This document shows, piece by piece, positions 9,670 to 18,292 of a stretch of DNA of 64,000 nt. Position 1 is the stretch's first letter; every line of letters begins with the position of its first letter. This DNA is from Yoonia sediminilitoris (GTDB lineage: Bacteria; Pseudomonadota; Alphaproteobacteria; Rhodobacterales; Rhodobacteraceae), in NCBI RefSeq assembly GCF_003058085.1, contig NZ_QBUD01000002.1, positions 186,001-250,000 of the forward strand. Direction: 5' to 3'. The position numbers and the translations under genes are program-made. A model generated the notes under the pieces. It was not told the DNA's origin and searched no databases. It was given only the letters and a program-made list of their open reading frames with translations.

Positions 9670-10862
9670 TCTTTCAACCCCGATGATTTTTGCAGCATCC
9701 AGTCGACCACAAAGTTCACGGCAACAGTCAGCAGGGCAATCGCGCCCGCCGCCAAGAGCGGCGCCGTCGCTGCCAAGGGCGCAAACTGCGCATAGTTCAC
9801 AAAGCCGCCCAGATCACGCACCATCGTGCCCCAGTCAGCCAGCGGCGGCTGGATACCGACCCCAAGGAACGACAGGGCCGCGATGGTCAGGAAAACAAAG
9901 CAAAAGCGCAGCCCGAATTCCGCAAGTAACGGGGCGGTCGCGTTAGGCAGGATTTCCTTGAACACCAGATAGCCCAACCCTTCGCCGCGCAATTTTGCCG
10001 CTTCGATATAGTCCATCACCACGATGTTTTGACCTACCGCGCGGGCCAGACGGTAAACGCGGGTGCTGTCGATAACGGCAATAATCACAACCATGAAAAC
10101 GGTCAGGGGGATACCAAGCTGTGGTGCCCAGACGCTGGCAATGGTCATCAGCAGCAAGGCGAAAATCAGCGACGGAATCGCCATCAGCACGTCAACAATG
10201 CGCGACAAAAGCTGGTCGAGCCAGCCACCCAGCGTGGCCGCCAGAAACCCGAACGACCCCCCCAGCAGAAAGGCCAACAGCGTTGTTGCAAAGGCGATGC
10301 CTACCGTGTTTTGCGCACCATAGATCAGGCGGCTCATGATATCGCGCCCGATTTGGTCGGTACCCAGAGGAAAGTCGGGATTGCCCCCCAGCGCAGGATC
10401 ACCGCCCGGCACGATGTTGGCAGCCACACCGGGAATGATCTGTTCCTGTCCGTAGGGGGCAAAGACACCTGCAAAGATCGCAAGGATCGCATAAATGAGG
10501 ATCGTCAAAATGCCAAAAGCGGCAGTCAGCGGCATCGAGCGGAACATCTTCTTGCTCCATGCGGTGCCAACCGTCCGGCCAAGGATACGGAAAAGCCACG
10601 CCGCAATGGCAAAGATGATGAACCCTTCAATCGCGATCCGCAGGAAAAAGAACTTGTTCGCAATCGCCAGATCATCGCTGCGCCCTTGCATATAGGCCCA
10701 GATCAGCCATAGCAAAACCGCAGCCCCCAGAACATAGCCGTAGGCAACACCGTAAGGCATATCGCGGAACTTTGGCGCGTTACCCGTCGCAGCCTGTCCC
10801 GCAAAACGGAACCCCCACGCAAGGCCAGCCATGACAACAAGAGCACCGATAAGCCAGATCAT
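9666..10862 (-). CDS. ABC importer permease, DppC type, with extra N-terminal membrane region
   Basis: The 398-residue inner-membrane permease carries the BPD transporter core from about residue 180, including the EAA loop (AAKLRGEGLGYLVFKEILPN) that contacts the ATPase, and the FPLGTDQIGRDIMSRLIYG motif typical of DppC proteins. It is about 100 residues longer than a standard DppC: the first 115 residues form about three additional hydrophobic segments before the usual first helix. It overlaps its neighbours on both sides by 4 nt. Confidence 0.93.
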   Translation of the reverse strand: MIWLIGALVVMAGLAWGFRFAGQAATGNAPKFRDMPYGVAYGYVLGAAVLLWLIWAYMQGRSDDLAIANKFFFLRIAIEGFIIFAIAAWLFRILGRTVGTAWSKKMFRSMPLTAAFGILTILIYAILAIFAGVFAPYGQEQIIPGVAANIVPGGDPALGGNPDFPLGTDQIGRDIMSRLIYGAQNTVGIAFATTLLAFLLGGSFGFLAATLGGWLDQLLSRIVDVLMAIPSLIFALLLMTIASVWAPQLGIPLTVFMVVIIAVIDSTRVYRLARAVGQNIVVMDYIEAAKLRGEGLGYLVFKEILPNATAPLLAEFGLRFCFVFLTIAALSFLGVGIQPPLADWGTMVRDLGGFVNYAQFAPLAATAPLLAAGAIALLTVAVNFVVDWMLQKSSGLKE

Positions 10863-11851
10863 TTGGGGTGCCTCAACCTTGGGTTCGACAGGATCGACAT
10901 GATATCTGCCGTCAGATTGAGCAGAATATAGGCTGCCGCAAAGATCAGGCAGCAGGCTTGCACAACCGGGATGTCACGAATTTTCACGCTATCCACGAAG
11001 AGCTGGCCAATACCGGGGTAGACAAACACCACTTCGACCACGACGACGCCGGTGATCAAATAAGCGAGGTTCAGCGCGATCACATTGATAATCGGGGCCA
11101 GAGCATTGGGCAGCGCATGCTTCACGATCACCCGCATCGGCGACAAACCTTTGAGCCGGGCCATTTCGATATAGGGACTGGCCAGAAGGTTAATGATCGC
11201 AGCACGCGTCATCCGCATCATATGTGCCGTGACGACAAGGGTCAGGGTCAGCGCAGGCAACAGCGACTTTTCCAGACGTTCACTGAACGCCATGCCTTCA
11301 TAGATGTTCGACAGCGACGGCAGGATGGGGTTCAGCACCGCCAGAAACAGGATCAGGATATAGGCAAGAAAGAATTCGGGACTGGAAATCGACGACAGGG
11401 TGGTGATGTTCGCCACCCTGTCAAATACCGTGTTGCGGTAAAGTGCAGCCAGAACACCAAGGGTAATGGCAACAGGTACGGCGATAATGGCAGTCACCAT
11501 GGCAAGGAACATGGTATTGGCAAAACGCGGGGCGATCTGCTCGGCGACAGTTGTGGCCCCCGATGTTGTCCCGCTGAAGCTTGCAAAGTTCATTTGCGCA
11601 AAGCTGGACCCAAAATCACCCTGCAAAACACCGGCAAGCCAGCCAAAGTAGCGGCTGAGCATCGGTTGATCCAACCCTAGGTCCCGGCGAATAGATGCAA
11701 CTGCCTCTTCGGTGGCCCCTTGACCCAGAATATTCTGCGCGAAATCACCCGGCAGCAAGTTCACCGCCACAAAAATCACGATCGAAACGATCAGCAATGT
11801 GAGCAGACCCAGCGCAAGGCGCTGCAAAATAATCGTTAGGACATTGCCCAA
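10859..11851 (-). CDS. ABC importer permease, DppB type
   Basis: The 330-residue inner-membrane permease is the first gene of the importer operon. It has the DppB N-terminal helix, the DLGLDQPMLSRYFGWL motif and an EAA loop (ARLKGLSPMRVIVKHALPNA). The apparent start codon is TTG at 11851, with GGGGAA about 10 nt upstream; the ATG just upstream is followed at once by a stop. Order of transcription is DppB-type, DppC-type, fused ATPase, binding protein. Confidence 0.93.
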   Translation of the reverse strand: MGNVLTIILQRLALGLLTLLIVSIVIFVAVNLLPGDFAQNILGQGATEEAVASIRRDLGLDQPMLSRYFGWLAGVLQGDFGSSFAQMNFASFSGTTSGATTVAEQIAPRFANTMFLAMVTAIIAVPVAITLGVLAALYRNTVFDRVANITTLSSISSPEFFLAYILILFLAVLNPILPSLSNIYEGMAFSERLEKSLLPALTLTLVVTAHMMRMTRAAIINLLASPYIEMARLKGLSPMRVIVKHALPNALAPIINVIALNLAYLITGVVVVEVVFVYPGIGQLFVDSVKIRDIPVVQACCLIFAAAYILLNLTADIMSILSNPRLRHPK

Positions 11852-11910
11852 TACTACATGTTCCCCGTTAGTTGGCTGTAAGCTTAACGACTGGACCCCT
11901 GCTGTAAACC

Positions 11911-12906
11911 CTAAAGCCCCAGAAGGTCGCGTTGTGCGCCCATCCTGTCCATCGTGCTGACCAGCTCTGCGCTGATACCCGGTTCAGAGAGTGCATGACC
12001 CGCCCGCCCGATGAAGGTGAGCCGGGATTTTGGCCATTGTTTTGACAGCTGATAAGCCGATGTCGGCGGGCAGATCATGTCATAGCGCCCTTGCACGATG
12101 ACACCCGGAATATCAGCAATCTTGGCCATCCGGGTCGGGTTCAAAATCTGCTGATCCTCGGACAGAAAACCACTATGATAAAAATAGTGGTTTTCTAGCC
12201 GCGAAAAGGCGCGGGCATAATCCGCAGGGCTTTCGCCCGTCACACCGTCACTGTCGATCGACGCAAGCGCATTTTCCCACGAAGCCCATGCGCGGGCATA
12301 GCGCGTTTCCTGCATCAGATCACCCGAGAATAGCCGCCGATGATAAGCCGCGATAAAATCATCCTGTTCGTCGGCAGGAATAAGGTCCGCAAATCGTTGC
12401 CACAGATCGGGCCAGAATTTACCCGCACCCCCACCATAGAACCAATCCAGTTCCGGCTGGGTCATCAGGAACACCCCGCGCAAAACCAAGCCCGCCACGC
12501 GGTCCGCATGGGCCTGCGCGTAAATCAATGCCAAGGTCGCACCCCACGACCCGCCAAAGACCGCCCAGCGCTCAATTCCCAATGTCTCACGGATCAACTC
12601 AATATCAGCGACAAGATGCCACGTCGTGTTTTCCTCAACACTTGCGTGCGGTTTGGATCGCCCACAACCGCGCTGATCAAACAGAATGATCCGATAGATA
12701 TTAGGGTCAAAATAGCGTCGCATCGCCGGGCTACAGCCGCCGCCCGGTCCACCATGCAGAACAACAACAGGGATTCCTTCAGGATTGCCGCACTGTTCAA
12801 CATAGATACTGTGCGCGTCACCCACGCTCAGCATACGTTGATCATAGGGATCAATCGGGTGATAAAGATGCGCACCTGGGCGCTTTTGTCCTACGACTTT
12901 GTCCAT
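11911..12906 (-). CDS. pip: Proline iminopeptidase
   Basis: This alpha/beta hydrolase (331 residues) removes N-terminal proline from peptides. It has the oxyanion motif HGGPGGG, the nucleophile elbow [10 protein letters not shown], and the FDQRGCGRS segment typical of the family; the catalytic Asp and His lie in GRYDMICPP and GRAGHALSE near the end. I start it at 12906 ([11 protein letters not shown]). The frame stays open upstream to 13437, but that part is antisense to ubiG. Divergent from ubiG with 51 bp between. Confidence 0.95.
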   Translation of the reverse strand: MDKVVGQKRPGAHLYHPIDPYDQRMLSVGDAHSIYVEQCGNPEGIPVVVLHGGPGGGCSPAMRRYFDPNIYRIILFDQRGCGRSKPHASVEENTTWHLVADIELIRETLGIERWAVFGGSWGATLALIYAQAHADRVAGLVLRGVFLMTQPELDWFYGGGAGKFWPDLWQRFADLIPADEQDDFIAAYHRRLFSGDLMQETRYARAWASWENALASIDSDGVTGESPADYARAFSRLENHYFYHSGFLSEDQQILNPTRMAKIADIPGVIVQGRYDMICPPTSAYQLSKQWPKSRLTFIGRAGHALSEPGISAELVSTMDRMGAQRDLLGL

Positions 12907-12957
12907 AATCACCCTATATCGCGTCTGACAACTGCTGACCATAATGCGGAGCCACAA

Positions 12958-13707
12958 ATGTCTGCGACAAATACCGTTAACCCGGCCGAAATCGCCAAAT
13001 TCGAAGCCATGGCCGCTGAATGGTGGGATTTGAACGGAAAGTTCAAACCGCTTCACATGATGAATCCGGTGCGGCTGGACTATATCACCCGACAGATCGC
13101 CGCTGAATTCGGGCGGAATTTGCAGGATGATTTGCCATTCAAAGGCCTGCGAATCCTCGACATCGGCTGCGGTGGCGGGCTTTTGTGCGAACCGATGGCG
13201 CGGCTTGGGGCAACCGTTGTTGGCGCTGATGCAGCGGAACGCAACATTCCGGTCGCGCGCCTGCATGCAGAACAATCGGGTCTCGACATAGATTATCGCC
13301 ACACCACGGCAGAGGCGCTGGCAGAGGCTGGAGAACAATTTGACGCTGTACTGAATATGGAAGTCGTCGAACATGTGGACGACCCCCAAGGCTATTTGAA
13401 CGCCTGTTGCGCCCTCATGAAGCCGGGTGGTGTTCACATCTGTTCAACCATCAACCGCAACCCCAAAAGCTTTGCGATGGCGATTGTCGGGGCCGAATGG
13501 GTGATGCGCTGGCTGCCAAAGGGCACCCATGAATGGTCCAAGTTCATCACGCCTGACGAACTCTTCGGGCTTTTGGAAAAGTCCGGCATGACGCCCGTCG
13601 ACCGCAAGGGGTTTGTGTTTAACTTTGCCCGGTTCACCTGGTCGATTTCTGACAGGGACCTGTCCGTGAACTACGTCACCGCAGCCACAAAACCCGCCGC
13701 TGACTAG
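12958..13707 (+). CDS. ubiG: Bifunctional ubiquinone O-methyltransferase UbiG
   Basis: UbiG performs both SAM-dependent O-methylations in ubiquinone synthesis. The 249-residue protein begins with the family motif [15 protein letters not shown], then has the SAM motif [11 protein letters not shown], the [10 protein letters not shown] segment and the late GTHEWSKF motif. Start at 12958 is backed by CGGAG upstream and by alignment of the N-terminus with relatives; the longer frame reads through pip antisense. Its 3' end overlaps the marR-type gene by 4 nt, tail to tail. Confidence 0.97.
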   Translation: MSATNTVNPAEIAKFEAMAAEWWDLNGKFKPLHMMNPVRLDYITRQIAAEFGRNLQDDLPFKGLRILDIGCGGGLLCEPMARLGATVVGADAAERNIPVARLHAEQSGLDIDYRHTTAEALAEAGEQFDAVLNMEVVEHVDDPQGYLNACCALMKPGGVHICSTINRNPKSFAMAIVGAEWVMRWLPKGTHEWSKFITPDELFGLLEKSGMTPVDRKGFVFNFARFTWSISDRDLSVNYVTAATKPAAD

Positions 13708-14147
13708 GGTTCCTCGCTGAGCTTGCGGCGCATCGCGCGCAGGACAGGCAGGGCGGTACGCACCTGTTCTTCGCCGACCTTTGTCACAACATCCGCAATC
13801 ACAGGGGCAATTGCCGCCAGCGCAGCATTGCGTGCAGCCAGACCCGCCGGGCTGATGGCCACCATCTTGCGGCGGGCGTCATCCCAATCGGGGCGGACAT
13901 GTATCCATCCTGCCCATTCCAACTTGCGCAGGGTGTTGGTCATCGCGCCACGGGTCAGATGAAATGTCTTGGCCAGTTGCGCAGGCGACCGTTCGGTGCC
14001 CGCATGGGCCAGATGATTCAGAACCGAAAAATGCGAAAGTTCCATCCCCTTAGGCAGGACGCGCGCCACATTCGCCCGCGCCAACTGATCCACAACCAGA
14101 ATTTCGCTAAAAAGCGATACAGCAAGGTTGTTGGATGTGTCGGACAT
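13704..14147 (-). CDS. MarR-family transcriptional regulator
   Basis: A 147-residue winged-helix repressor-type protein: a DNA-binding core with [23 protein letters not shown] as recognition helix region, the wing [13 protein letters not shown], and flanking dimerisation helices. The start is the ATG at 14147, which shares one base with the stop of the nitrilase-family gene (TGATG) and has AAAGG upstream; a TTG one codon earlier is possible. It is the last gene of comF-grxC-nitrilase-marR. Its target and ligand are unknown. Confidence 0.88.
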   Translation of the reverse strand: MSDTSNNLAVSLFSEILVVDQLARANVARVLPKGMELSHFSVLNHLAHAGTERSPAQLAKTFHLTRGAMTNTLRKLEWAGWIHVRPDWDDARRKMVAISPAGLAARNAALAAIAPVIADVVTKVGEEQVRTALPVLRAMRRKLSEEP

Positions 14148-14974
14148 CAAGGACCTTTGAAAGGGCGGTCATGGGAAAGGGCCGCAATACGTTTGCGACT
14201 TTTAGACACCTCTGCCCGATCAATATCAACCAACGCAATGCCCGGATCGGTCCCCAACTCTGTCAAAACCTCACCCCAAGGCGAAATTGCCATACTATGC
14301 CCATAGGTTTTGCGTGATTTTTCACCAGTTTGATGAAGACCCGTTTGTGCAGCGGCCAGGACATAACAGCCCGTCTCAATCGCGCGAGCGCGCAAAAGCG
14401 GCTCCCAATGGGCGGCTCCGGTGACGGGGGAAAATGCGGCAGGCACCAACAGCACTTCGGCACCAGCTTGGGCCAACGCGCGGTAGAGGTATGCAAACCG
14501 CAGGTCATAGCAGACGCTGAGCCCGATTTTGGCAAAATCCGTCTGCGCTGTAACGGCCCTGTCACCCGGACGGTATGCCGCCGACTCGCGGAAGCTTTCG
14601 GTTGCTGACACATCCACATCAAACATATGGATCTTGTCATACCGGCCGACGATCTGCCCTTTGGGATCAATGAGGAATGACCGGTTGGCGAACCGTCCGT
14701 CGGGATCATCGGTTTTCAGCGCAAGCGATCCGATCGACAGCCAGATCCCATGTGATGCGGCCATCCCGCGCAGGCCCGCAAGGGTCGGGTCGTCCTGTTC
14801 GAGGGTCAGCACCTCTTGCTGACGGCTGCGACTGACGGACAGACAATTCGTGACCTCGGGCGTCGCTACAAATCCTGCCCCCTGCGCCACGGCCTGATCA
14901 ATCAGATCGCTGGTGGTGCGCATATTGGCAATTGGATCATCGCCGGAATTGAGTTGGATCAGCGCCGTTTTCAT
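14147..14974 (-). CDS. Carbon-nitrogen hydrolase (Nit1-like amidase)
   Basis: This 275-residue member of the nitrilase superfamily shows the catalytic triad Glu (ATPEVTNC), Lys (YDKIHMFD) and Cys (SVCYDLRF). The YDKIHMFDVD and CYDLRFAYLYRALA segments are like the Nit1 group, in which members act as deaminated-glutathione amidases; that substrate is an inference from the family and fits the glutaredoxin neighbour. It overlaps grxC by 4 nt. Confidence 0.88.
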   Translation of the reverse strand: MKTALIQLNSGDDPIANMRTTSDLIDQAVAQGAGFVATPEVTNCLSVSRSRQQEVLTLEQDDPTLAGLRGMAASHGIWLSIGSLALKTDDPDGRFANRSFLIDPKGQIVGRYDKIHMFDVDVSATESFRESAAYRPGDRAVTAQTDFAKIGLSVCYDLRFAYLYRALAQAGAEVLLVPAAFSPVTGAAHWEPLLRARAIETGCYVLAAAQTGLHQTGEKSRKTYGHSMAISPWGEVLTELGTDPGIALVDIDRAEVSKSRKRIAALSHDRPFKGP

Positions 14975-15228
14975 GCCGCCAAAAGGGCATCCAGCTTGCC
15001 GCCCCGATCAAGGGCCATCAGATCATCGCAGCCACCGATATGTTGTCCGCCAATAAAAATCTGCGGAACCGTGCTGCCGCCGTTGGCCCGCTGGATCATT
15101 TCGGCGCGGCGCTCCGGCTGGGCAGAGATGTTCACCTCTGCAAAGCTGACACCTTTTGATTGCAGTATCCGCTTTGCCATAAAGCAAAAGCCGCATGTGG
15201 GTTTCGTATAAATCTCGATCTGGGTCAT
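14971..15228 (-). CDS. grxC: Glutaredoxin 3
   Basis: An 85-residue dithiol glutaredoxin that uses glutathione to reduce disulfides in the cytoplasm. The active site is CGFC near residues 12-15, with the usual later TVPQIFIGG (cis-Pro) and GGCDDL (glutathione-binding) motifs. It follows comF by 31 bp and overlaps the nitrilase-family gene by 4 nt. Length and motifs are typical of GrxC. Confidence 0.95.
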   Translation of the reverse strand: MTQIEIYTKPTCGFCFMAKRILQSKGVSFAEVNISAQPERRAEMIQRANGGSTVPQIFIGGQHIGGCDDLMALDRGGKLDALLAA

Positions 15229-15259
15229 AAAGCTTGTCCTTTGCGCGACACGATATCAC

Positions 15260-15982
15260 TTAGGCACTTTTGACCACGCGCGCCAGAGTAACAATTGACA
15301 CATTGCTGGCACCAGCAGCCAGTGCGGCGGTCGTGCCCGCAGCCAAAGTCGCCCCGGACGTCATGACATCGTCAATCAGCAAAACAGGTTTGCCCGCGAT
15401 CACGCTTTGTCGTTTCGGATTAGGCATGATCGCGTCAGCAAGCGCTTCAAACCGGGCATGTCGGCTGTGTCCTTCAAGGGGCTTTGTCTTGCGCGTGCGC
15501 AACAACGCATCCGCACAGACCGGTGCGCCCACCTCGCGGCCCAGCGCATGCACAAGCAAGGCGGCCTGATTATAACGACGGCGTGCCAGACGGGTCCAAT
15601 GCAGCGGAACGGGGACCAATATCGTATCCTTGCGCATGAGATCACGGGCGACTTTTGCCATCCACAATGCGGCGGGTCGTGCCAGTTCGGTCCGGTCCGA
15701 ATGTTTCAGCCGCAACACAAGCGTACGCCCGATGCCCGCATAAATAAGGGCCGCGCGCCCCCGATCCCATGGGCGGGCAATCGTCATGCAATCATCGCAC
15801 TGCAATATATCGCCATCATCGTCACCGGGCAAAGGCGTGCCACATGTGTCGCAGATCGTGCCGCCAATAAACTGCGTTTCGCGCCAGCAGGGGCCACAGA
15901 GGCCGAACTCTGCCTCGGTTTGCGCATCACAGGCAACGCATTGCGCGGGGTAGATCGCCCGAATGACACTTTGCAATCGCAT
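15260..15982 (-). CDS. ComF-family phosphoribosyltransferase-like protein
   Basis: 240 residues. The N-terminus holds paired cysteine motifs (CVACD, CGPC, CDTCG, CDDC) that look like a zinc ribbon, and the C-terminal half is a PRTase fold with the PRPP-binding loop VLLIDDVMTSGAT. ComF is needed for DNA uptake in transformable bacteria, but this family is widespread in species with no known competence and its role there is unclear. First gene of a four-gene operon; its start lies only 13-22 bp from that of the divergent methyltransferase. Confidence 0.9.
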   Translation of the reverse strand: MRLQSVIRAIYPAQCVACDAQTEAEFGLCGPCWRETQFIGGTICDTCGTPLPGDDDGDILQCDDCMTIARPWDRGRAALIYAGIGRTLVLRLKHSDRTELARPAALWMAKVARDLMRKDTILVPVPLHWTRLARRRYNQAALLVHALGREVGAPVCADALLRTRKTKPLEGHSRHARFEALADAIMPNPKRQSVIAGKPVLLIDDVMTSGATLAAGTTAALAAGASNVSIVTLARVVKSA

Positions 15983-16004
15983 GAATACACCCTAGATGGG
16001 CGGC

Positions 16005-16832
16005 ATGACCACGCCGCAGCTAACAGACCGGACCGCACTTGCGCGGAATCGCAAACGCGCACAAGCAGATGCATTGTTCCTGCATGATGCTGTGGCCGAC
16101 GAATTTCATGAAAGACTGACCGAGGTTAATAGAACCTTTACCGCCATAGCAATTGTGACAGGTTTTCCAGCTTTCTGGCGACAACACTACCCCGATGCGA
16201 CCATCATCAGCGACGAAGACGTGCTGGCGCTGGAACCGGGGGCATATGACCTCGTGCTGCATGCGATGGCCCTGCATTGGGCGAATGACCCCGTTGGGCA
16301 ATTGGTGCAATGTCGACACGGTTTGAAAAAAGACGGGCTGTTGCTTTGCGTCTTTCTGGGCGGGCAGACGCTGCACGAACTGCGGGCATCACTGGCCGAA
16401 GCTGAAGCACAGGTCACAGGCGGCTTGTCCCCCCGGATTGCACCCATGGGCGAAATCAGGGATGTGGGCGCACTGCTGCAACGGGCGGGATTTGCCATGC
16501 CGGTGGCCGATAGCACTCCAATGACCGCCAGCTATGTCAACGCGTTTCACCTGATGCATGACCTGCGCAAGATGGGTGAAAACAATGCTCTTGTCGGCCG
16601 GATCAGGCATGCAACGCGGCGCAACGTCCTGACGGAAGCAGCCTGTATCTATGCGGAAAACTTCCGAAATGCAGACAACCGGGTCGATGCAACGTTTGAA
16701 ATGATCACATTGACAGGCTGGGCACCCTCGGACGACCAGCCCCAACCCTTGCGGCCCGGCAGCGCAACGACACGATTGGCCGAGGCCCTGAACGCAACAG
16801 AAAATCCACTGCCACGGGATGATGAAAATTGA
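16005..16832 (+). CDS. SAM-dependent methyltransferase, BioC/NDUFAF5-like
   Basis: 275 residues. It opens with DRTALARNRKRAQ and FLHDAVADEFHERL, a segment typical of the NDUFAF5/BioC-like group, followed by a class I methyltransferase core (DLVLHAMALHWANDPVG, HGLKKDGLLLCVFLGGQTL). In mitochondria NDUFAF5 acts in complex I assembly; here the substrate is unknown. The start may be ATG 15996 or 16005; neither has a strong ribosome-binding site, and the divergent comF start is only 13-22 bp away. Confidence 0.85.
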   Translation: MTTPQLTDRTALARNRKRAQADALFLHDAVADEFHERLTEVNRTFTAIAIVTGFPAFWRQHYPDATIISDEDVLALEPGAYDLVLHAMALHWANDPVGQLVQCRHGLKKDGLLLCVFLGGQTLHELRASLAEAEAQVTGGLSPRIAPMGEIRDVGALLQRAGFAMPVADSTPMTASYVNAFHLMHDLRKMGENNALVGRIRHATRRNVLTEAACIYAENFRNADNRVDATFEMITLTGWAPSDDQPQPLRPGSATTRLAEALNATENPLPRDDEN

Positions 16833-16882
16833 CGAAGATACTATCCGATTTAAGTCTCTCGTTAATGTCGGTATGAAAGGAC

Positions 16883-17968
16883 ATGACAATGTTCGACGCG
16901 CAAAACGAAAATACTGAACGGCCCGCCGTTTGTCCTGTTCATGCGGGCAAGGACCACCCACCGGTCAAACCTGCGCGGGTGGGTATTCTTTTGGCCAACC
17001 TTGGCACGCCTGATGCCACAGACTATTGGTCGATGCGGCGCTATCTGAACGAATTCCTGTCCGACAAACGGGTCGTGGATTATTCGGCATGGATCTGGCA
17101 GCCGCTGTTGCAGCTGATCATCCTGACCAAGCGGCCCTTTTCATCAGGTGCCGCCTACAAATCGATCTGGAATGAAGAAGACAACGAAAGCCCGCTGCTG
17201 ACGATCACGAAAAAACAGACGGCGGCGATCAAGGCACAGATGATCAAGCAATATGGCGATGACGTGCGCGTTGATTTCTGTATGCGCTATGGCAACCCGT
17301 CGACCAAATCCAAGGTGCGCGAAATGGTCGAGGCGGGATGCACCAAAATCCTCTTCTTCCCGCTTTATCCGCACTATGCCGGTGCGACATCCGCCACTGC
17401 GAATGACCAGTTCTTTCGGGCATTAATGGAAGAAAAATGGCAACCGATCGCACGGATCGTCGAACCCTATTTTCAGGAACCCGCCTATATTGATGCGCTC
17501 GCTCAATCCATCGAAAGGGCCTATGCGGATGCCGAAACCAAACCGGAAAAACTGGTTTGTTCTTACCACGGTGTGCCGGAACGCTACCTGCGCGAGGGTG
17601 ATCCGTACCATTGCCAGTGCCAGAAAACGACGCGCCTTTTGAAAGAACGGCTGGGCTGGGACGACACGCAAATCGTTACGACATTCCAGTCCCGTTTCGG
17701 GCCGGAAGAGTGGCTCAAACCCTATACCGTCGAAGAAGTCGCGCGCTTGGCAGAGGAGGACGGCGTCAAGAATATTGCTGTCTGCGCGCCTGCATTCTCG
17801 GCTGATTGCATCGAAACGTTGGAAGAAATCAACGAAGAGATCAAGGAAAGCTTCGAAGAGGCGGGTGGAGAGCATTTCACCTATATCCCCTGCCTGAATG
17901 ACGATCCGGCGCATATCGATGCGCTTTCCGGGGTCATTGACAGAAACCTGAAAGGTTGGCTGTCCTAG
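16883..17968 (+). CDS. hemH: Ferrochelatase
   Basis: HemH inserts ferrous iron into protoporphyrin IX, the last step of haem synthesis. The 361-residue protein has the LLANLGTPD start of the core, FPLYPHYAGATS, the metal-binding histidine in SYHGVPERYL, and the catalytic-side CAPAFSADCIETLEEI motif. The segment HCQCQKTTRL after the histidine motif fits bacterial ferrochelatases. It starts ATGACAATG with GAAAGGAC just upstream, 50 bp after the methyltransferase gene. Confidence 0.97.
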   Translation: MTMFDAQNENTERPAVCPVHAGKDHPPVKPARVGILLANLGTPDATDYWSMRRYLNEFLSDKRVVDYSAWIWQPLLQLIILTKRPFSSGAAYKSIWNEEDNESPLLTITKKQTAAIKAQMIKQYGDDVRVDFCMRYGNPSTKSKVREMVEAGCTKILFFPLYPHYAGATSATANDQFFRALMEEKWQPIARIVEPYFQEPAYIDALAQSIERAYADAETKPEKLVCSYHGVPERYLREGDPYHCQCQKTTRLLKERLGWDDTQIVTTFQSRFGPEEWLKPYTVEEVARLAEEDGVKNIAVCAPAFSADCIETLEEINEEIKESFEEAGGEHFTYIPCLNDDPAHIDALSGVIDRNLKGWLS

Positions 17969-18292
17969 GGCGAAACGGCGGATTTCTGGAGGCTCTGGTC
18001 ACCAGATACTTGGAGAATCGTGATGGCTATTGGCACAGTTCAATAATTATTTCGCGGTGGTCTGCGCGGAAATCCGCCCAAATGTGGCAAAGCGATAATT
18101 CGGCTTTTTTCGACATAAATGTCCATGTTTCGTGGGGGCAAGCTCTGCCCAACCTGCGAATATTTTGATCAATTCCGCATTCAAAAAACGCCAACATTCC
18201 CCAAGTTGGCCCCAAATGGACCACATTCACAAAGCATCTAGGAGGTGATGAATTTTCAACGCGTCCTCGTTGGCGCTAGACCTTGGTGTAAC
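17969..18292 (+). promoter_or_regulatory. AT-rich gap upstream of the kinase gene
   Basis: About 320 bp between hemH and the likely kinase start, richer in A+T than its surroundings. I see no gene in it. It has a weak inverted repeat GCCAAC/GTTGGC near 18190-18210 and a GGAGG at 18241-18245 that is too close to the ATG at 18248 to be a good ribosome-binding site. It presumably carries the kinase promoter; I cannot place -35/-10 boxes with confidence. Confidence 0.35.

Noticed and set aside
12165..12195. Perfect 12-bp inverted repeat inside pip (7-nt loop)
   Set aside because: It falls in codons for the conserved ENHYF segment of proline iminopeptidases, so protein constraint explains it; no T-run of terminator type follows in the gene direction.
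12907..13437. Upstream extension of pip
   Set aside because: The extra codons are antisense to ubiG and do not resemble the pip family; the start at 12906 fits relatives.
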